From an uncultured Burkholderiaceae bacterium (GTDB taxonomy: Bacteria; Pseudomonadota; Gammaproteobacteria; Burkholderiales; Burkholderiaceae): 64,000 bases of DNA. Below the pieces are notes generated by a model, which made no database searches, had not been told where the DNA came from, and saw only the letters and a list, made by a program, of their open reading frames with translations. Within the stretch, counting starts at the first letter, position 1, and every line of letters begins with the position of its first letter. The stretch covers positions 15,362 to 79,361 of the forward strand of contig CALMPB010000217.1 in NCBI GenBank assembly GCA_937871985.1, given 5' to 3'. The translations under genes and the position numbers were made by a program. Below, piece by piece: positions 19,906-28,757 of this stretch.

Positions 19906-20625
19906 TCATAACGGCAGGGTTTCGGGAAACACCACGCCATCGCCCCCTTCTATCCAGGGGGCGTATTTTTTCATGACGCGGCTGAACAAGTCGGAATCCA
20001 TCCACGCCGCAAGCCACGCCGACAGCCGCGGCCAGGGCTGGGCCTGGAACCAGTCGATGTCGACGTGCGCGAACTGCCTGACGAAAGGCGCGACGGCCAT
20101 GTCGGCCAGCGCCGCATGCCGTCCGAACAAAAAGGCATCTTGCTCCAGCATGTGCTCCAGTGTCATGAGCCAGCGCGCGGCATCGGCGCGATGCGCCGGC
20201 GCGGCGGCCTGGGCATGATCGCCGGCGGCAATGGCGCCTTCCGGACTGGCATTATCGGCGCCGGCATAGCGCTGCGGATACTTATAGCGATCCAGGTTGT
20301 GCTTGAAGGCGCCATCGCATTCGGCCACGAGCGCCAGCATGGCGTCCAGGTTCTGCCGATCCGGCGTCAGCCAGTCTCGCGGATCGTTCCGGCCCAAGGC
20401 CCACAGCATGATGTCCAGGCTTTGCTCCAATACCCGGCCATCGCCGAGCACCAGCACGGGCACTGTGGCTTTGGGCGACGCCTGATGCAAAGCCTGCGGT
20501 TTATTGCGCAGCACCACTTCGCGCAGTTCGCACTGCTGGCCGCTGGCGGCCAGGGCCAGGCGTGCCCGCATGGCGTAGGGACAGCGGCGAAACGAGTACA
20601 GAACCGGGCGCGGCTGCGCCGTCAT
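19906..20625 (-). CDS. Glutathione S-transferase family protein
   Basis: 239 residues from ATG 20625, whose ATGA overlaps the stop of the upstream flavoprotein gene; the frame opens further upstream but those residues are an arginine-rich out-of-frame translation. The N-terminal thioredoxin-like domain starts YSFRRCPYAMRARLAL (Cys-Pro-Tyr redox-type centre), with KATVPVLVLGDGRVLEQS giving the cis-Pro and glutathione Glu-Ser contacts. The C-terminal helical domain includes LADMAVAPFVRQFAHVD. Substrate unknown; the CPYA centre suggests an omega/beta-like, glutathione-dependent thiol chemistry. Confidence 0.88.
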   Translation of the reverse strand: MTAQPRPVLYSFRRCPYAMRARLALAASGQQCELREVVLRNKPQALHQASPKATVPVLVLGDGRVLEQSLDIMLWALGRNDPRDWLTPDRQNLDAMLALVAECDGAFKHNLDRYKYPQRYAGADNASPEGAIAAGDHAQAAAPAHRADAARWLMTLEHMLEQDAFLFGRHAALADMAVAPFVRQFAHVDIDWFQAQPWPRLSAWLAAWMDSDLFSRVMKKYAPWIEGGDGVVFPETLPL

Positions 20626-21590
20626 GGCGCGCGCAACAACTGCCCGGCGCGCTGCAATTGCGCCTCGGCCTGCGCACCGATGCCGGCGACCAGGTCGCCG
20701 GCGCTTTCCACCTTGTGAATAAGATCGACGACCTCGCCGGCCCACACCATGGCGGTCTCGTAATCGCCGTCGCTGGCTGCCGCCCAGAATGCCGGGCTTA
20801 CCGTGGCCGACTGCTCGGCCAGCTCGTCTTCCTTGCCCGTCCAGCGGCTCATGAACGTGTTGTGCAAGGCGCGGCCGGTGTAACCATTGGGCCAGTCATA
20901 GCCGCGCACGATATCGAAGACGCGGGTACGCTGGGTCTGCTCGCCTTCGGCGTTGACGATGCGCTGCTTGGCCTGGTCGTGCCCCAGCGCTTCACGGCTG
21001 GCATAGAACCGCGTGCCAAGCAAAGCGCCCTGGGCGCCAAGCATCAGGGCCGCCGCCAGGCCTCTCCCATCGGCAATGCCTCCGGCCGCCACGACCGGAA
21101 CCGTGCCCGAGGCGTCGATCACGGCCGGCACCAACGGCATCGTGCCGCGCGCGCCGCCATGGCCGCCCCCTTCGGTACCCTGGGCAACGATAATGTCGGC
21201 GCCCGCCTTGCGCGCCTGGACGGCGCCGGCCACATCCTGCACTTGGCAAATCAGCTTGCATCCCGCCGCTTTGATGGCCGATGCGTAAGGCGAAGGATCG
21301 CCAAACGACAGCATGACGGCATGCGGCTTGGCCCTCAGGGCAAGCTCGAGTATGCCGTCGCCGATGGACCAGGTGATGAGACCCACGCCCCACGGACGGT
21401 TCGTCTGCGCCTTGACCAGGGCCAATTCGGTATCGAGCCAGTCCGGATCGCCATAGCCGCCGCCCACCATGCCCAGGCCTCCGGCGTTGGACACCGCCGC
21501 GGCCAGGCGGCCGCCCGCCACGCCGCCCATGGGCCCCAGCACAATGGGGTGATCCAGACCAAACATATCCGTCAACGCTGTCGCTATCAT
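20622..21590 (-). CDS. Nitronate monooxygenase / FabK-like FMN TIM-barrel protein
   Basis: 322 residues. The N-terminus DHPIVLGPMGGVAGGRLAAAV, the core ADIIVAQGTEGGGHGG (with the active-site His region) and VVAAGGIADGRGLAAALMLGAQGALLGTRF are typical of the 2-nitropropane dioxygenase/nitronate monooxygenase family, which binds FMN. These enzymes oxidise alkyl nitronates; some members have other roles. The stop overlaps the start of the GST gene (ATGA), so the two are translationally coupled. Confidence 0.88.
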   Translation of the reverse strand: MIATALTDMFGLDHPIVLGPMGGVAGGRLAAAVSNAGGLGMVGGGYGDPDWLDTELALVKAQTNRPWGVGLITWSIGDGILELALRAKPHAVMLSFGDPSPYASAIKAAGCKLICQVQDVAGAVQARKAGADIIVAQGTEGGGHGGARGTMPLVPAVIDASGTVPVVAAGGIADGRGLAAALMLGAQGALLGTRFYASREALGHDQAKQRIVNAEGEQTQRTRVFDIVRGYDWPNGYTGRALHNTFMSRWTGKEDELAEQSATVSPAFWAAASDGDYETAMVWAGEVVDLIHKVESAGDLVAGIGAQAEAQLQRAGQLLRAP

Positions 21591-21744
21591 GATCCGTCCT
21601 TCGAAAGAATTCGTTCAAGTCCGCCGCCCGGCCAAACGCGGGCCGCCACATGCCAGCCCGAATGTTCATTCGGCATTTCCGCTGCCTAATCGCGTTCGGA
21701 TCGCCGCGGGCGGTATCGAGCGTCGGCCGATAGGCAGGAGGCCG

Positions 21745-22722
21745 CTATCCGGCCGCGCCCTGGTCGCCGGATTCGGCCGCCGCGCCGGCGGGCTTTTTCT
21801 CCATGCGCACGCCGATGTGGCGCTGGCGGCGCTGACGGGCCAGTTCCACCTGCCTTTGGCGCTCGCGGAATCGCTGCACCTGCTCGGGTGTGTGCGTGCC
21901 GTGGCAATGCGGGCAGCTTACGCCTTCGACGAAATGCTGCGAAGCCTTGTCGGCGGCGCCGAGCGGCTGGCGGCATGCCCGGCAAAGTTCGTAATGCCCT
22001 TCCTCCAGCCCATGCACCACCGAAACCCGCTCGTCGAAGACAAAGCACTCGCCTTCCCAGCGGCTTTGCTCGGGCGGCACGGTTTCCAGGTATTTGAGAA
22101 TGCCGCCTTCAAGATGATAAACCTCTTCGAAACCCTGCGAGCGCAGGTAGGCGGTGGATTTTTCGCAGCGAATGCCGCCGGTGCAGAACATGGCCACGCG
22201 GGACTTCTTGTTCAGCACGCCGCTTTCGGTTTGGGTTCGCACCCATTGCGGAAACTCGGTAAAACTGGCGGTATGCGGGTTGACCGCCGACGCGAACGAG
22301 CCGATGGAAACTTCGTAGTCGTTGCGCACGTCGACCACCACGACATCCGGGTCGTCGATGAGAGTGTTCCATTGATCCGGCTTGACGTAGGTGCCGGCCA
22401 TGGTGCCGGCCTGCACATTGGGCACGCCCATGGTGACGATTTCACGCTTGAGCTTGACCTTGAGCCGATAGAACGGCATTTTGCCCGCCCGCGATTCTTT
22501 GTGCGTCAGCGAAGCCATGCGCGGGTCGTTGCGCAAATAAGCCAGCACAGCCCGGATGCCGGCTTCGAGGCCGGCTATGGTGCCATTGATGCCCTCTTCG
22601 GCCAGCAGCAGGGTGCCCTTGACCTCGTTGCTTTCGCAAAACTCGAACAACGGCGCCTGCAGCGCCTTGTAATCGGGTAGATGAACGAACTTGTACAGCG
22701 CGGCAACCAGGAAATCAGCCAT
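21745..22722 (-). CDS. trhO: tRNA uridine-34 hydroxylase, rhodanese family
   Basis: 325 residues from ATG 22722; the frame opens upstream at 22812 but the homologous N-terminus is [13 protein letters not shown]. An acylphosphatase-like N-terminal domain is followed by the rhodanese domain with catalytic Cys in [11 protein letters not shown] and a C-terminal cysteine cluster ([14 protein letters not shown]). This is the YceA/TrhO family, which makes 5-hydroxyuridine at tRNA position 34 using oxygen. The last 40 residues are basic and low-complexity. It is about 130 bp downstream of a short ORF on the same strand. Confidence 0.93.
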   Translation of the reverse strand: MADFLVAALYKFVHLPDYKALQAPLFEFCESNEVKGTLLLAEEGINGTIAGLEAGIRAVLAYLRNDPRMASLTHKESRAGKMPFYRLKVKLKREIVTMGVPNVQAGTMAGTYVKPDQWNTLIDDPDVVVVDVRNDYEVSIGSFASAVNPHTASFTEFPQWVRTQTESGVLNKKSRVAMFCTGGIRCEKSTAYLRSQGFEEVYHLEGGILKYLETVPPEQSRWEGECFVFDERVSVVHGLEEGHYELCRACRQPLGAADKASQHFVEGVSCPHCHGTHTPEQVQRFRERQRQVELARQRRQRHIGVRMEKKPAGAAAESGDQGAAG

Positions 22723-22851
22723 GACGATATCAATAGCCCGAAGACGGCGACATCGATGCGGCAAAACAGCCACAAACAACGGGGACTTCGGCGAGTTGGA
22801 CAAAACGGCCATTTTACCCTTGCTCTTGGAAAACCGCCCCGGGAACTCCGC

Positions 22852-23010
22852 TTATTTGGCGCGCCTGCGGTCGTAGCGTTCGTTGCCGACTCCACCCATG
22901 CTGATGATTCGTTTGGAGGAGGCCTGCTTCGCCCTTTCGTTATTGATGAGCTGCTGCACGGAGCTTGTAAGGGGGCGGAATGCAGTCGGGGTACGCGGTT
23001 TGACCAACAT
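22852..23010 (-). CDS. Small basic protein, 52 residues, unknown
   Basis: ATG at 23010, TAA at 22852-22854; GTGAGG lies about seven bases before the ATG. The predicted protein begins MLVKPRTPTAFRPL and ends YDRRRAK, is rich in Arg/Lys/Ser and shows no membrane segment or recognisable motif. It fills the gap upstream of trhO on the same strand. It may be a true small protein or a chance ORF; I do not recognise it. Confidence 0.35.
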   Translation of the reverse strand: MLVKPRTPTAFRPLTSSVQQLINNERAKQASSKRIISMGGVGNERYDRRRAK

Positions 23011-23216
23011 CAAAAACCTCACTGAATTATTAGTATTCGTAAAGTAATGAGCCGGCCCGCAGGCCGGGCTCGGCCTGTTGTAACGCTATGACACTAGCCG
23101 TAAGATAACACTGGATTGCGGTCAATTTAATGAAACTGGGGAAATTACCAATACATTCGCTCCCGCGGCTTCGCCAGACTCGGCCCGATACCCGTAACGC
23201 ATTTTGCGCATCGTTT

Positions 23217-24203
23217 ATGAACATCACCATCGCCGATGACTATCAGGACTGTGTTCGACACTTGCACTGCTTCGACAAACTGGCGGGGCACAGTGTGCAA
23301 GTCTTCAACGACAGCACCAAAGACCTGACCGACCTGGCCGCGCGGTTCGGCACCGCCGAAGCCCTGGTGCTTACCCGGGAACGCACCATCGTCTCGGCCG
23401 ACCTGATCAAGCGCCTGCCCAGGCTGCGCCTCATCTGCCAGACCGGCAAGATCGGCGGGCACGTCGACCTCGAAGCCTGTACCGAGCACGGCATCGCCGT
23501 CGCCGATGGACAAGGCAGCGGCGCGGCGGCGGCCGAACTGACCTGGGCACTAATACTCGCCAGCCGACGCCATCTGGTCGCCGAAGCCAACCGGCTCCAC
23601 GACGGCCTGTGGCAAGGCCATCTGGGCCAGCAACTGCGGGGCCAGCGCCTCGGTGTCTGGGGTTACGGCCGCATCGGGCGGCAGGTCGCCGCCTACGGCA
23701 AGGCCTTCGGCATGGACGTCTGGATATGGGGCCGCGAAGGCTCCGCCAGCCGCGCCCGCGCGGACGGATTCGCCGTTGCGCCCTCCCAGGAAGAGTTTTT
23801 AGCCGGCAGCGACATCGTAACCCTGCATCTTCGCCTTACGCCGGAAACCCGGGGGCTCATCGCCCTATCCGACCTCGTTCACATGCCGCCCACCGCCCTG
23901 CTGGTCAATACCAGCCGCGCCGAACTCATCCAGCCCGATGCCCTGGAGCGCGCCCTGTGCCAGGGGCGCCCCGGTTTCGCGGCGGTGGATGTCTACGAAT
24001 CCGAGCCCGTGCTGGGCGCCCGGCACCCCCTGCTCAAGCTCGCCAACGCCTTGTGCACGCCTCACATCGGCTTCGTCGAAAAAGACAACTACGAGGCCTA
24101 CTACGGCGCCGCCTTCGACACCATCGTCCGCTACGCCTCGGGCCAACCTATCGACTTGGTCAACCCCCAGGTCAAGAACCGCGAAAAGCCGCTGCGCGTG
24201 TGA
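23217..24203 (+). CDS. D-2-hydroxyacid dehydrogenase family protein
   Basis: 328 residues from ATG 23217 (MNITIADDYQD, the usual start of this family; the frame also opens at 23130). The NAD-binding motif is GVWGYGRIGRQVAAYGKAFG. The catalytic Arg is in LLVNTSRAELI, the Glu in DVYESEPV and the His in TPHIGFVEKDNYEAYY. It is a dehydrogenase of the formate/D-lactate/phosphoglycerate type; the substrate is not known. Monocistronic, divergent from trhO and followed by mmsA on the same strand after 147 bp. Confidence 0.9.
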   Translation: MNITIADDYQDCVRHLHCFDKLAGHSVQVFNDSTKDLTDLAARFGTAEALVLTRERTIVSADLIKRLPRLRLICQTGKIGGHVDLEACTEHGIAVADGQGSGAAAAELTWALILASRRHLVAEANRLHDGLWQGHLGQQLRGQRLGVWGYGRIGRQVAAYGKAFGMDVWIWGREGSASRARADGFAVAPSQEEFLAGSDIVTLHLRLTPETRGLIALSDLVHMPPTALLVNTSRAELIQPDALERALCQGRPGFAAVDVYESEPVLGARHPLLKLANALCTPHIGFVEKDNYEAYYGAAFDTIVRYASGQPIDLVNPQVKNREKPLRV

Positions 24204-24350
24204 AGCCCGGCTTTGCCCCTCCAGTTTGCCCAATCGCCGGCATGGCTATTCAAAAGACACGTGCGTCCTTAAACTAAGCAATATTTTGAACGCGTATACG
24301 CCGACTTAAACTACATACCGATACTCATCGAATCCCCACAGGAAAGTTCC

Positions 24351-25862
24351 ATGCAAGCCTATACCGACCGCAGCGACGTAGAGCATTTCATCGACGGACA
24401 ACGCAGCTCCGGCAAATCCGTCCGGCGCCAGGATGTCTACAATCCCGCGCTGGGCAGCGTGGCCAGGCAGGTTCTGCTGGCCGAGCCCGGCGACATCGAT
24501 GCGGCGGTGGCCGGCGCCAAGCAAGCTTTTGCGGCCTGGGCCGACACCCCACCCATCCGGCGCGCGCGCGTCCTGTTCAAGTTCCTCGAACTCATGAACC
24601 AGCACCGCGACACGCTGGCGGCCATCATTACCGCCGAACACGGCAAAGTGTTCAGCGATGCCCAGGGCGAAGTGTCGCGCGGCATCGACGTCATCGAATT
24701 CGCTTGCGGCATTCCGCAACTGCTCAAGGGCGACTACACCGACCAGGTTTCCACCGGCATCGACAACTGGAGCCTGCGCCAGCCGCTGGGCGTGGTGGCG
24801 GGCATCACGCCCTTCAATTTCCCCTGCATGGTGCCTTGCTGGATGTTTCCCGTCGCCATCGCCGCCGGCAACTGCTTTGTGCTCAAGCCCAGCGAGCGCG
24901 ACCCTTCGGCAGCGCTTTACATGGCGGATCTGCTCAAGCAGGCGGGGCTGCCGGACGGCGTTTTCAGCGTCGTGCAGGGTGACAAGGTTGCCGTCGACGC
25001 CTTGCTGGCCCATCCTGACGTCAAAGCCGTCAGCTTCGTGGGCTCGACACCCATCGCCCACTATATCTACGAGCAGGCCGCCCACTTCGGCAAACGGGTG
25101 CAGGCCCTGGGCGGCGCCAAGAACCATCTGGTCGTCATGCCCGACGCCGATCTCGAGCAAGCCGTCGACGCCCTCACAGGCGCCGCCTACGGCTCGGCCG
25201 GGGAACGCTGCATGGCCATTTCAGTGGCCGTCCTGGTGGGCGACGTCGGCGACAAGATCGTGCCCATGCTCGCCCAACGGGCAAAAAACCTGGTCGTCAA
25301 AAACGGCATGGAAAGCGACGCCGAAATGGGCCCGCTCGTAAGCCGCCAATCGCTGGAGCGCGTCGAAAGCTATATTGAGCTGGGCAAGGAAGAAGGCGCC
25401 GAGCTGGTCGTCGACGGCCGCGGCCTGAAGGTGCCTAGCCACGAAACCGGCTTTTTCACCGGCGGCACGCTGTTCGATCGCGTCACCCCGCAAATGCGCA
25501 TCTATAAAGAAGAAATCTTCGGGCCGGTGCTGGCCTGCGTGCGGGTCAACGATTTCGCCACCGCCGTCGATCTCATCAACGCGCATGAATTCGGCAACGG
25601 CGTCTCGTGCTATACCCGCGACGGCCACATCGCGCGCGAGTTCGGCCGCCGCATCCAGGTAGGCATGGTCGGCATCAACGTGCCCATTCCCGTACCCATG
25701 GCCTGGCACGGCTTCGGCGGCTGGCAAAAATCGCTGTTCGGCGACATGCACGCCTACGGCGAGGAAGGCGTGCGCTTCTACACCAAGCAAAAAAGCATCA
25801 TGCAGCGCTGGCCCGAAAGCACTTCCAAAGGCGCCGAGTTCGCCATGCCCACGGCAAAATAG
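24351..25862 (+). CDS. mmsA: CoA-acylating methylmalonate-semialdehyde dehydrogenase
   Basis: 503 residues, the typical length. Aldehyde dehydrogenase family: [27 protein letters not shown], the nucleotide loop [12 protein letters not shown], the [16 protein letters not shown] segment and the nucleophile Cys in [14 protein letters not shown]. The GERCMA context is specific to MmsA/IolA enzymes that make propionyl-CoA or acetyl-CoA from (methyl)malonate semialdehyde in valine, inositol or pyrimidine breakdown. A good AGGAAAG site precedes the ATG. It converges with the aminotransferase gene with only 3 bp between stops. Confidence 0.95.
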   Translation: MQAYTDRSDVEHFIDGQRSSGKSVRRQDVYNPALGSVARQVLLAEPGDIDAAVAGAKQAFAAWADTPPIRRARVLFKFLELMNQHRDTLAAIITAEHGKVFSDAQGEVSRGIDVIEFACGIPQLLKGDYTDQVSTGIDNWSLRQPLGVVAGITPFNFPCMVPCWMFPVAIAAGNCFVLKPSERDPSAALYMADLLKQAGLPDGVFSVVQGDKVAVDALLAHPDVKAVSFVGSTPIAHYIYEQAAHFGKRVQALGGAKNHLVVMPDADLEQAVDALTGAAYGSAGERCMAISVAVLVGDVGDKIVPMLAQRAKNLVVKNGMESDAEMGPLVSRQSLERVESYIELGKEEGAELVVDGRGLKVPSHETGFFTGGTLFDRVTPQMRIYKEEIFGPVLACVRVNDFATAVDLINAHEFGNGVSCYTRDGHIAREFGRRIQVGMVGINVPIPVPMAWHGFGGWQKSLFGDMHAYGEEGVRFYTKQKSIMQRWPESTSKGAEFAMPTAK

Positions 25863-25865
25863 GCG

Positions 25866-27059
25866 TTACTTCAACACCGAGGCAAACGCCTGGGCGGTCC
25901 GCTCGACATTGCGGGTGTTGAGCCCCGCCACGCAAATACGCCCCGACTCAATAATGTAAACGCCGTATTTTTCAATAAGCTCCTGCATATGGGGCGCCAG
26001 CGCGGGCGCATAGCTGAACATCCCGCGCTGGGCCAGCAGGAAATCCCAGTCGTAGGCTGGGTGCACCCTCACCAGCCCGCGATGCAGCTCGAGCCGCATC
26101 TCGTGGATGCGTTCGCGCATGACGTCGACCTCGGACTCCCACAGCGCGCGCAGCTCGGGATCGAGCAGCACCGTTTCCACCACATGCCCGCCATAGGCCG
26201 GAGGGCTGGAATAATTGCGCCGAACCGCTTGCTGCAACTGCCCCAGCGCACGCGCGGCTTCGTCCGCGTTCGCGCAGAACATGCTCAGGCCGCCGCAGCG
26301 TTCGCCGTAAATCGAGAAAATCTTGGAATACGAATTGGCTACCAGGAACGGCAGGTCGGCCTTGACCAGCGCCCGCACCAGATACGCATCGCGCTCCAGG
26401 CCTTCGCCCAGCCCCTGGTAGGCCATGTCGAGGAAGGGCAGCAGCTTGCGCCGGGCGACGATGCGCACGACTTCGTCCCACTGCGCGCTATTGAGATCGG
26501 CGCCGGTGGGGTTGTGGCAGCACGGGTGCAGCACGACAATGGTTTGCTCGGCCTGCGTTTCCAGGTAGGCGGCCATGGCCTCGAAATCCAGCCTTTGGGT
26601 GGATGGATTGAAATACGGATACGCCTCGACGGCAAAGCCCGCGCCCTCCAGGATGGCCCGGTGGTTGTCCCAGGTTGGATTGCTGATGCGCGCCACCGAA
26701 TTCGGAAAGAATTTTTTCAGCACGTCGCTGCCCACCTTGAGCGCGCCCGAGCCTCCCAAAGTCTGGATGGTGGCGACGCGACCGTCACGCAGCGCCTCGG
26801 AATCCTTGCCAAAGACCAGCTCTTGCGTGGCCTTGCAATACGCCGGGCTGCCGCTCATGGGCAGGTAGACGCTGGGCGCGGTCGAGGCATTGACGACTTT
26901 CTGCGCACGCTGCACGGATTCCAGTCGAGGAATATTGCCTTCGTCGTCGTAATACAAGCCAATGCTGAGGTTGATTTTTTCAGGCCGGGGATCGTCGCGA
27001 TACGCCAATTGCAAAGACAATATGGGGTCGCCTGCATAGGCCGAGAGCGTGCTGAACAA
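25866..27059 (-). CDS. Aromatic/aspartate aminotransferase, class I
   Basis: 398 residues from a TTG at 27059 preceded by AGGAAAG, giving the usual N-terminus LFSTLSAYAGDPIL; the longer frame from 27143 adds a basic non-homologous leader. PLP enzyme motifs: HPCCHNPTGADL, DMAYQGLGEG, the Lys-containing ANSYSKIFSIYGERCGGLS and the substrate Arg in ESGRICVAGLN. This is the TyrB/AspC subgroup, which transaminates aromatic amino acids and aspartate with 2-oxoglutarate. Stops of this gene and mmsA nearly touch (convergent). Confidence 0.93.
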   Translation of the reverse strand: MFSTLSAYAGDPILSLQLAYRDDPRPEKINLSIGLYYDDEGNIPRLESVQRAQKVVNASTAPSVYLPMSGSPAYCKATQELVFGKDSEALRDGRVATIQTLGGSGALKVGSDVLKKFFPNSVARISNPTWDNHRAILEGAGFAVEAYPYFNPSTQRLDFEAMAAYLETQAEQTIVVLHPCCHNPTGADLNSAQWDEVVRIVARRKLLPFLDMAYQGLGEGLERDAYLVRALVKADLPFLVANSYSKIFSIYGERCGGLSMFCANADEAARALGQLQQAVRRNYSSPPAYGGHVVETVLLDPELRALWESEVDVMRERIHEMRLELHRGLVRVHPAYDWDFLLAQRGMFSYAPALAPHMQELIEKYGVYIIESGRICVAGLNTRNVERTAQAFASVLK

Positions 27060-27120
27060 GGTCTTTCCTGTATGCCGGGGAGCCAGCGAAAAATGGGGTG
27101 GGAAATCCGGTATTTTATAC

Positions 27121-27160
27121 CGCCGCCGACGCGACAAGGCCAATGGCGCCCTACCGAACC
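27121..27160. repeat. Dispersed 40-bp intergenic repeat, copy A
   Basis: Begins CGCCGCCGACGCGACAAGGC and includes GCGCCCTACC. About 33 of 40 positions match copy B at 28718-28757; parts also occur at 33851-33902. It lies between the carbamoylase stop and the aminotransferase start. Confidence 0.55.
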
Positions 27161-27173
27161 ACCTTGGGCCGAG

Positions 27174-28424
27174 TCAGCTCGCAACAGCCATGATCGTATG
27201 AAGCAAAACGTTGCAGCCCGCCTGGGCCTGTTCCACGGTAATGCTTTCCGCTTCGTTGTGGCTTATGCCGTCCTTGCACGGAATGAAAATCATGGCCGAG
27301 GGCGCAATGCGCGCAATATGCATTGCATCGTGCGCCGCACCGCTGTACATATCCTGAAAGGTGTAGCCCAGATTTTGAGTGGCGGTGCGCACGGCATCGA
27401 TGCAGGAGGATGAAAAATGGGTCGGCGGAACGGACCAATATTGGCGTACGCTCAAATCCAGTCGTTCTGCTTTGGCCGCATCCGAAAACAGGCTCAGCAT
27501 CTCGGTACGCATGATGTCGAGCTGGGCGTCGTCGCTGCTGCGGCAATCGGCCGTCAATAATACATTGTCGGCGATGACGCTGCGGGCATTAGGACGAATG
27601 CGGGCGAATGCCACCGATGCCCGCCCTACCGGCTCGTAGCGCATTGCCAACTGGCGCACGCCCGTAATGATTCGAGCCGCGCCAAGCAGGGCGTCGCGGC
27701 GCGAATCGATGGGTGTGGTGCCCGTATGAGCCGCCTGGCCGGTTAATTCGACTTCGTAGGCTTCAATCCCTACGATACCGTTGACCACCCCGATTTCAGC
27801 GCGCCCCCTCTCGAGCACGGGGCCTTGTTCAATATGGGCTTCGATGTAGCAATGCATGGGAGGCCCGACCGGATCGATCGATCCCGCATATCCGATCGCC
27901 TCCAGAGCATCGCCAAATCGGATTCCCTTGTCGTCGACCGTATCGAGGGCTGCCTGCAGCGGCATGACGCCTGCCACGACGGAAGACGAGAGAGACGTCG
28001 GACGAAAACGGGCTCCTTCTTCGTTTGTCCATACCACGACCTCCACCGGACGGCGCGTTTCAATGCCATGCTGATCCATGGTGCGTAATACTTCCAAACC
28101 GGCCAATACGCCATAAGGGCCATCGTACTTCCCCGCCACAGGTTGCGAATCGAGATGGCTTCCTGTGACGACCGGAGACAACGTATTGTCGGCGCCGGCG
28201 CGCCGCGCATAGATATTTCCAAGAGCGTCGATGCGGATGGCGTAGCCGGCTTGGCGGCAGGATTCGATGAAATGATCGCGCGCAAGCTTGTCCTCTTGGG
28301 TCAGCGCCAACCGGCAAACTCCGCCAGTTGGCGTCGCGCCAATATTCCCCATTTCTTGAAGGTCGCGCCAGAGCCGCTGGATGTCGATGCGAGGGCCAAG
28401 GCTTGAGGTATTTGTAGCGGGCAT
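27174..28424 (-). CDS. Zn-dependent M20-family N-carbamoyl-amino-acid hydrolase / allantoate amidohydrolase-like
   Basis: 416 residues from ATG 28424, preceded by AGAGGA seven bases upstream; the frame opens earlier at 28523 without family similarity. Dimetal motifs of the M20 carbamoylase group are present: GSHLDSQPVAGKYDG (His, Asp), NEEGARF (Glu), HIEQGPVLE (His) and the C-terminal SGAAHDAMHIA (His). The dimerisation domain includes GQAAHTGTTPI. Such enzymes hydrolyse N-carbamoyl amino acids, ureidoglycolate/allantoate or beta-ureidopropionate; which one cannot be told. Two TTATCGATAA palindromes lie upstream. Confidence 0.9.
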   Translation of the reverse strand: MPATNTSSLGPRIDIQRLWRDLQEMGNIGATPTGGVCRLALTQEDKLARDHFIESCRQAGYAIRIDALGNIYARRAGADNTLSPVVTGSHLDSQPVAGKYDGPYGVLAGLEVLRTMDQHGIETRRPVEVVVWTNEEGARFRPTSLSSSVVAGVMPLQAALDTVDDKGIRFGDALEAIGYAGSIDPVGPPMHCYIEAHIEQGPVLERGRAEIGVVNGIVGIEAYEVELTGQAAHTGTTPIDSRRDALLGAARIITGVRQLAMRYEPVGRASVAFARIRPNARSVIADNVLLTADCRSSDDAQLDIMRTEMLSLFSDAAKAERLDLSVRQYWSVPPTHFSSSCIDAVRTATQNLGYTFQDMYSGAAHDAMHIARIAPSAMIFIPCKDGISHNEAESITVEQAQAGCNVLLHTIMAVAS

Positions 28425-28563
28425 GGCATTTCCTCTAGTACTGCCGCCCTTCAATCGCACTGCACCATGCAGCAGTCGAATGAAGAGCAACTTGCCTATA
28501 ACGCGCACAAGGCAGTTCGCCATGTCGATTTTTTTAGGATTAAATTACCGATGTAATATTATT

Positions 28564-28628
28564 TTATCGATAATAATAGACTCGATCCTAAACCGGGATT
28601 GGCGGGCAGTCAACATTTTTATCGATAA
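28564..28628. promoter_or_regulatory. Pair of TTATCGATAA palindromes upstream of the carbamoylase gene
   Basis: Identical 10-bp palindromes at 28564-28573 and 28619-28628, 55 bp apart, inside the only strongly AT-rich part of the 323-bp gap between the carbamoylase start and the sulfatase stop. They are likely binding sites of a dimeric regulator. The LysR gene at 30485 is one candidate, but its promoter is separate. The rest of the gap shows no ORF. Confidence 0.5.
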
Positions 28629-28717
28629 AACCTCGTAGCGAAAATCCCCGATCGTGGAGACACGTTACGGGCCTTGCATGACGTCCTGACGGGTGACCCA
28701 GGCGGGGTGCTGATGCG

Positions 28718-28757
28718 CGCCACCGACGCGACATGGCCGCTAGCGCCCTACCAGACC
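28718..28757. repeat. Dispersed 40-bp intergenic repeat, copy B
   Basis: Begins CGCCACCGACGCGACATGGC and includes GCGCCCTACC; it overlaps the last codons of the sulfatase gene. Close match to copy A at 27121-27160. Confidence 0.55.
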
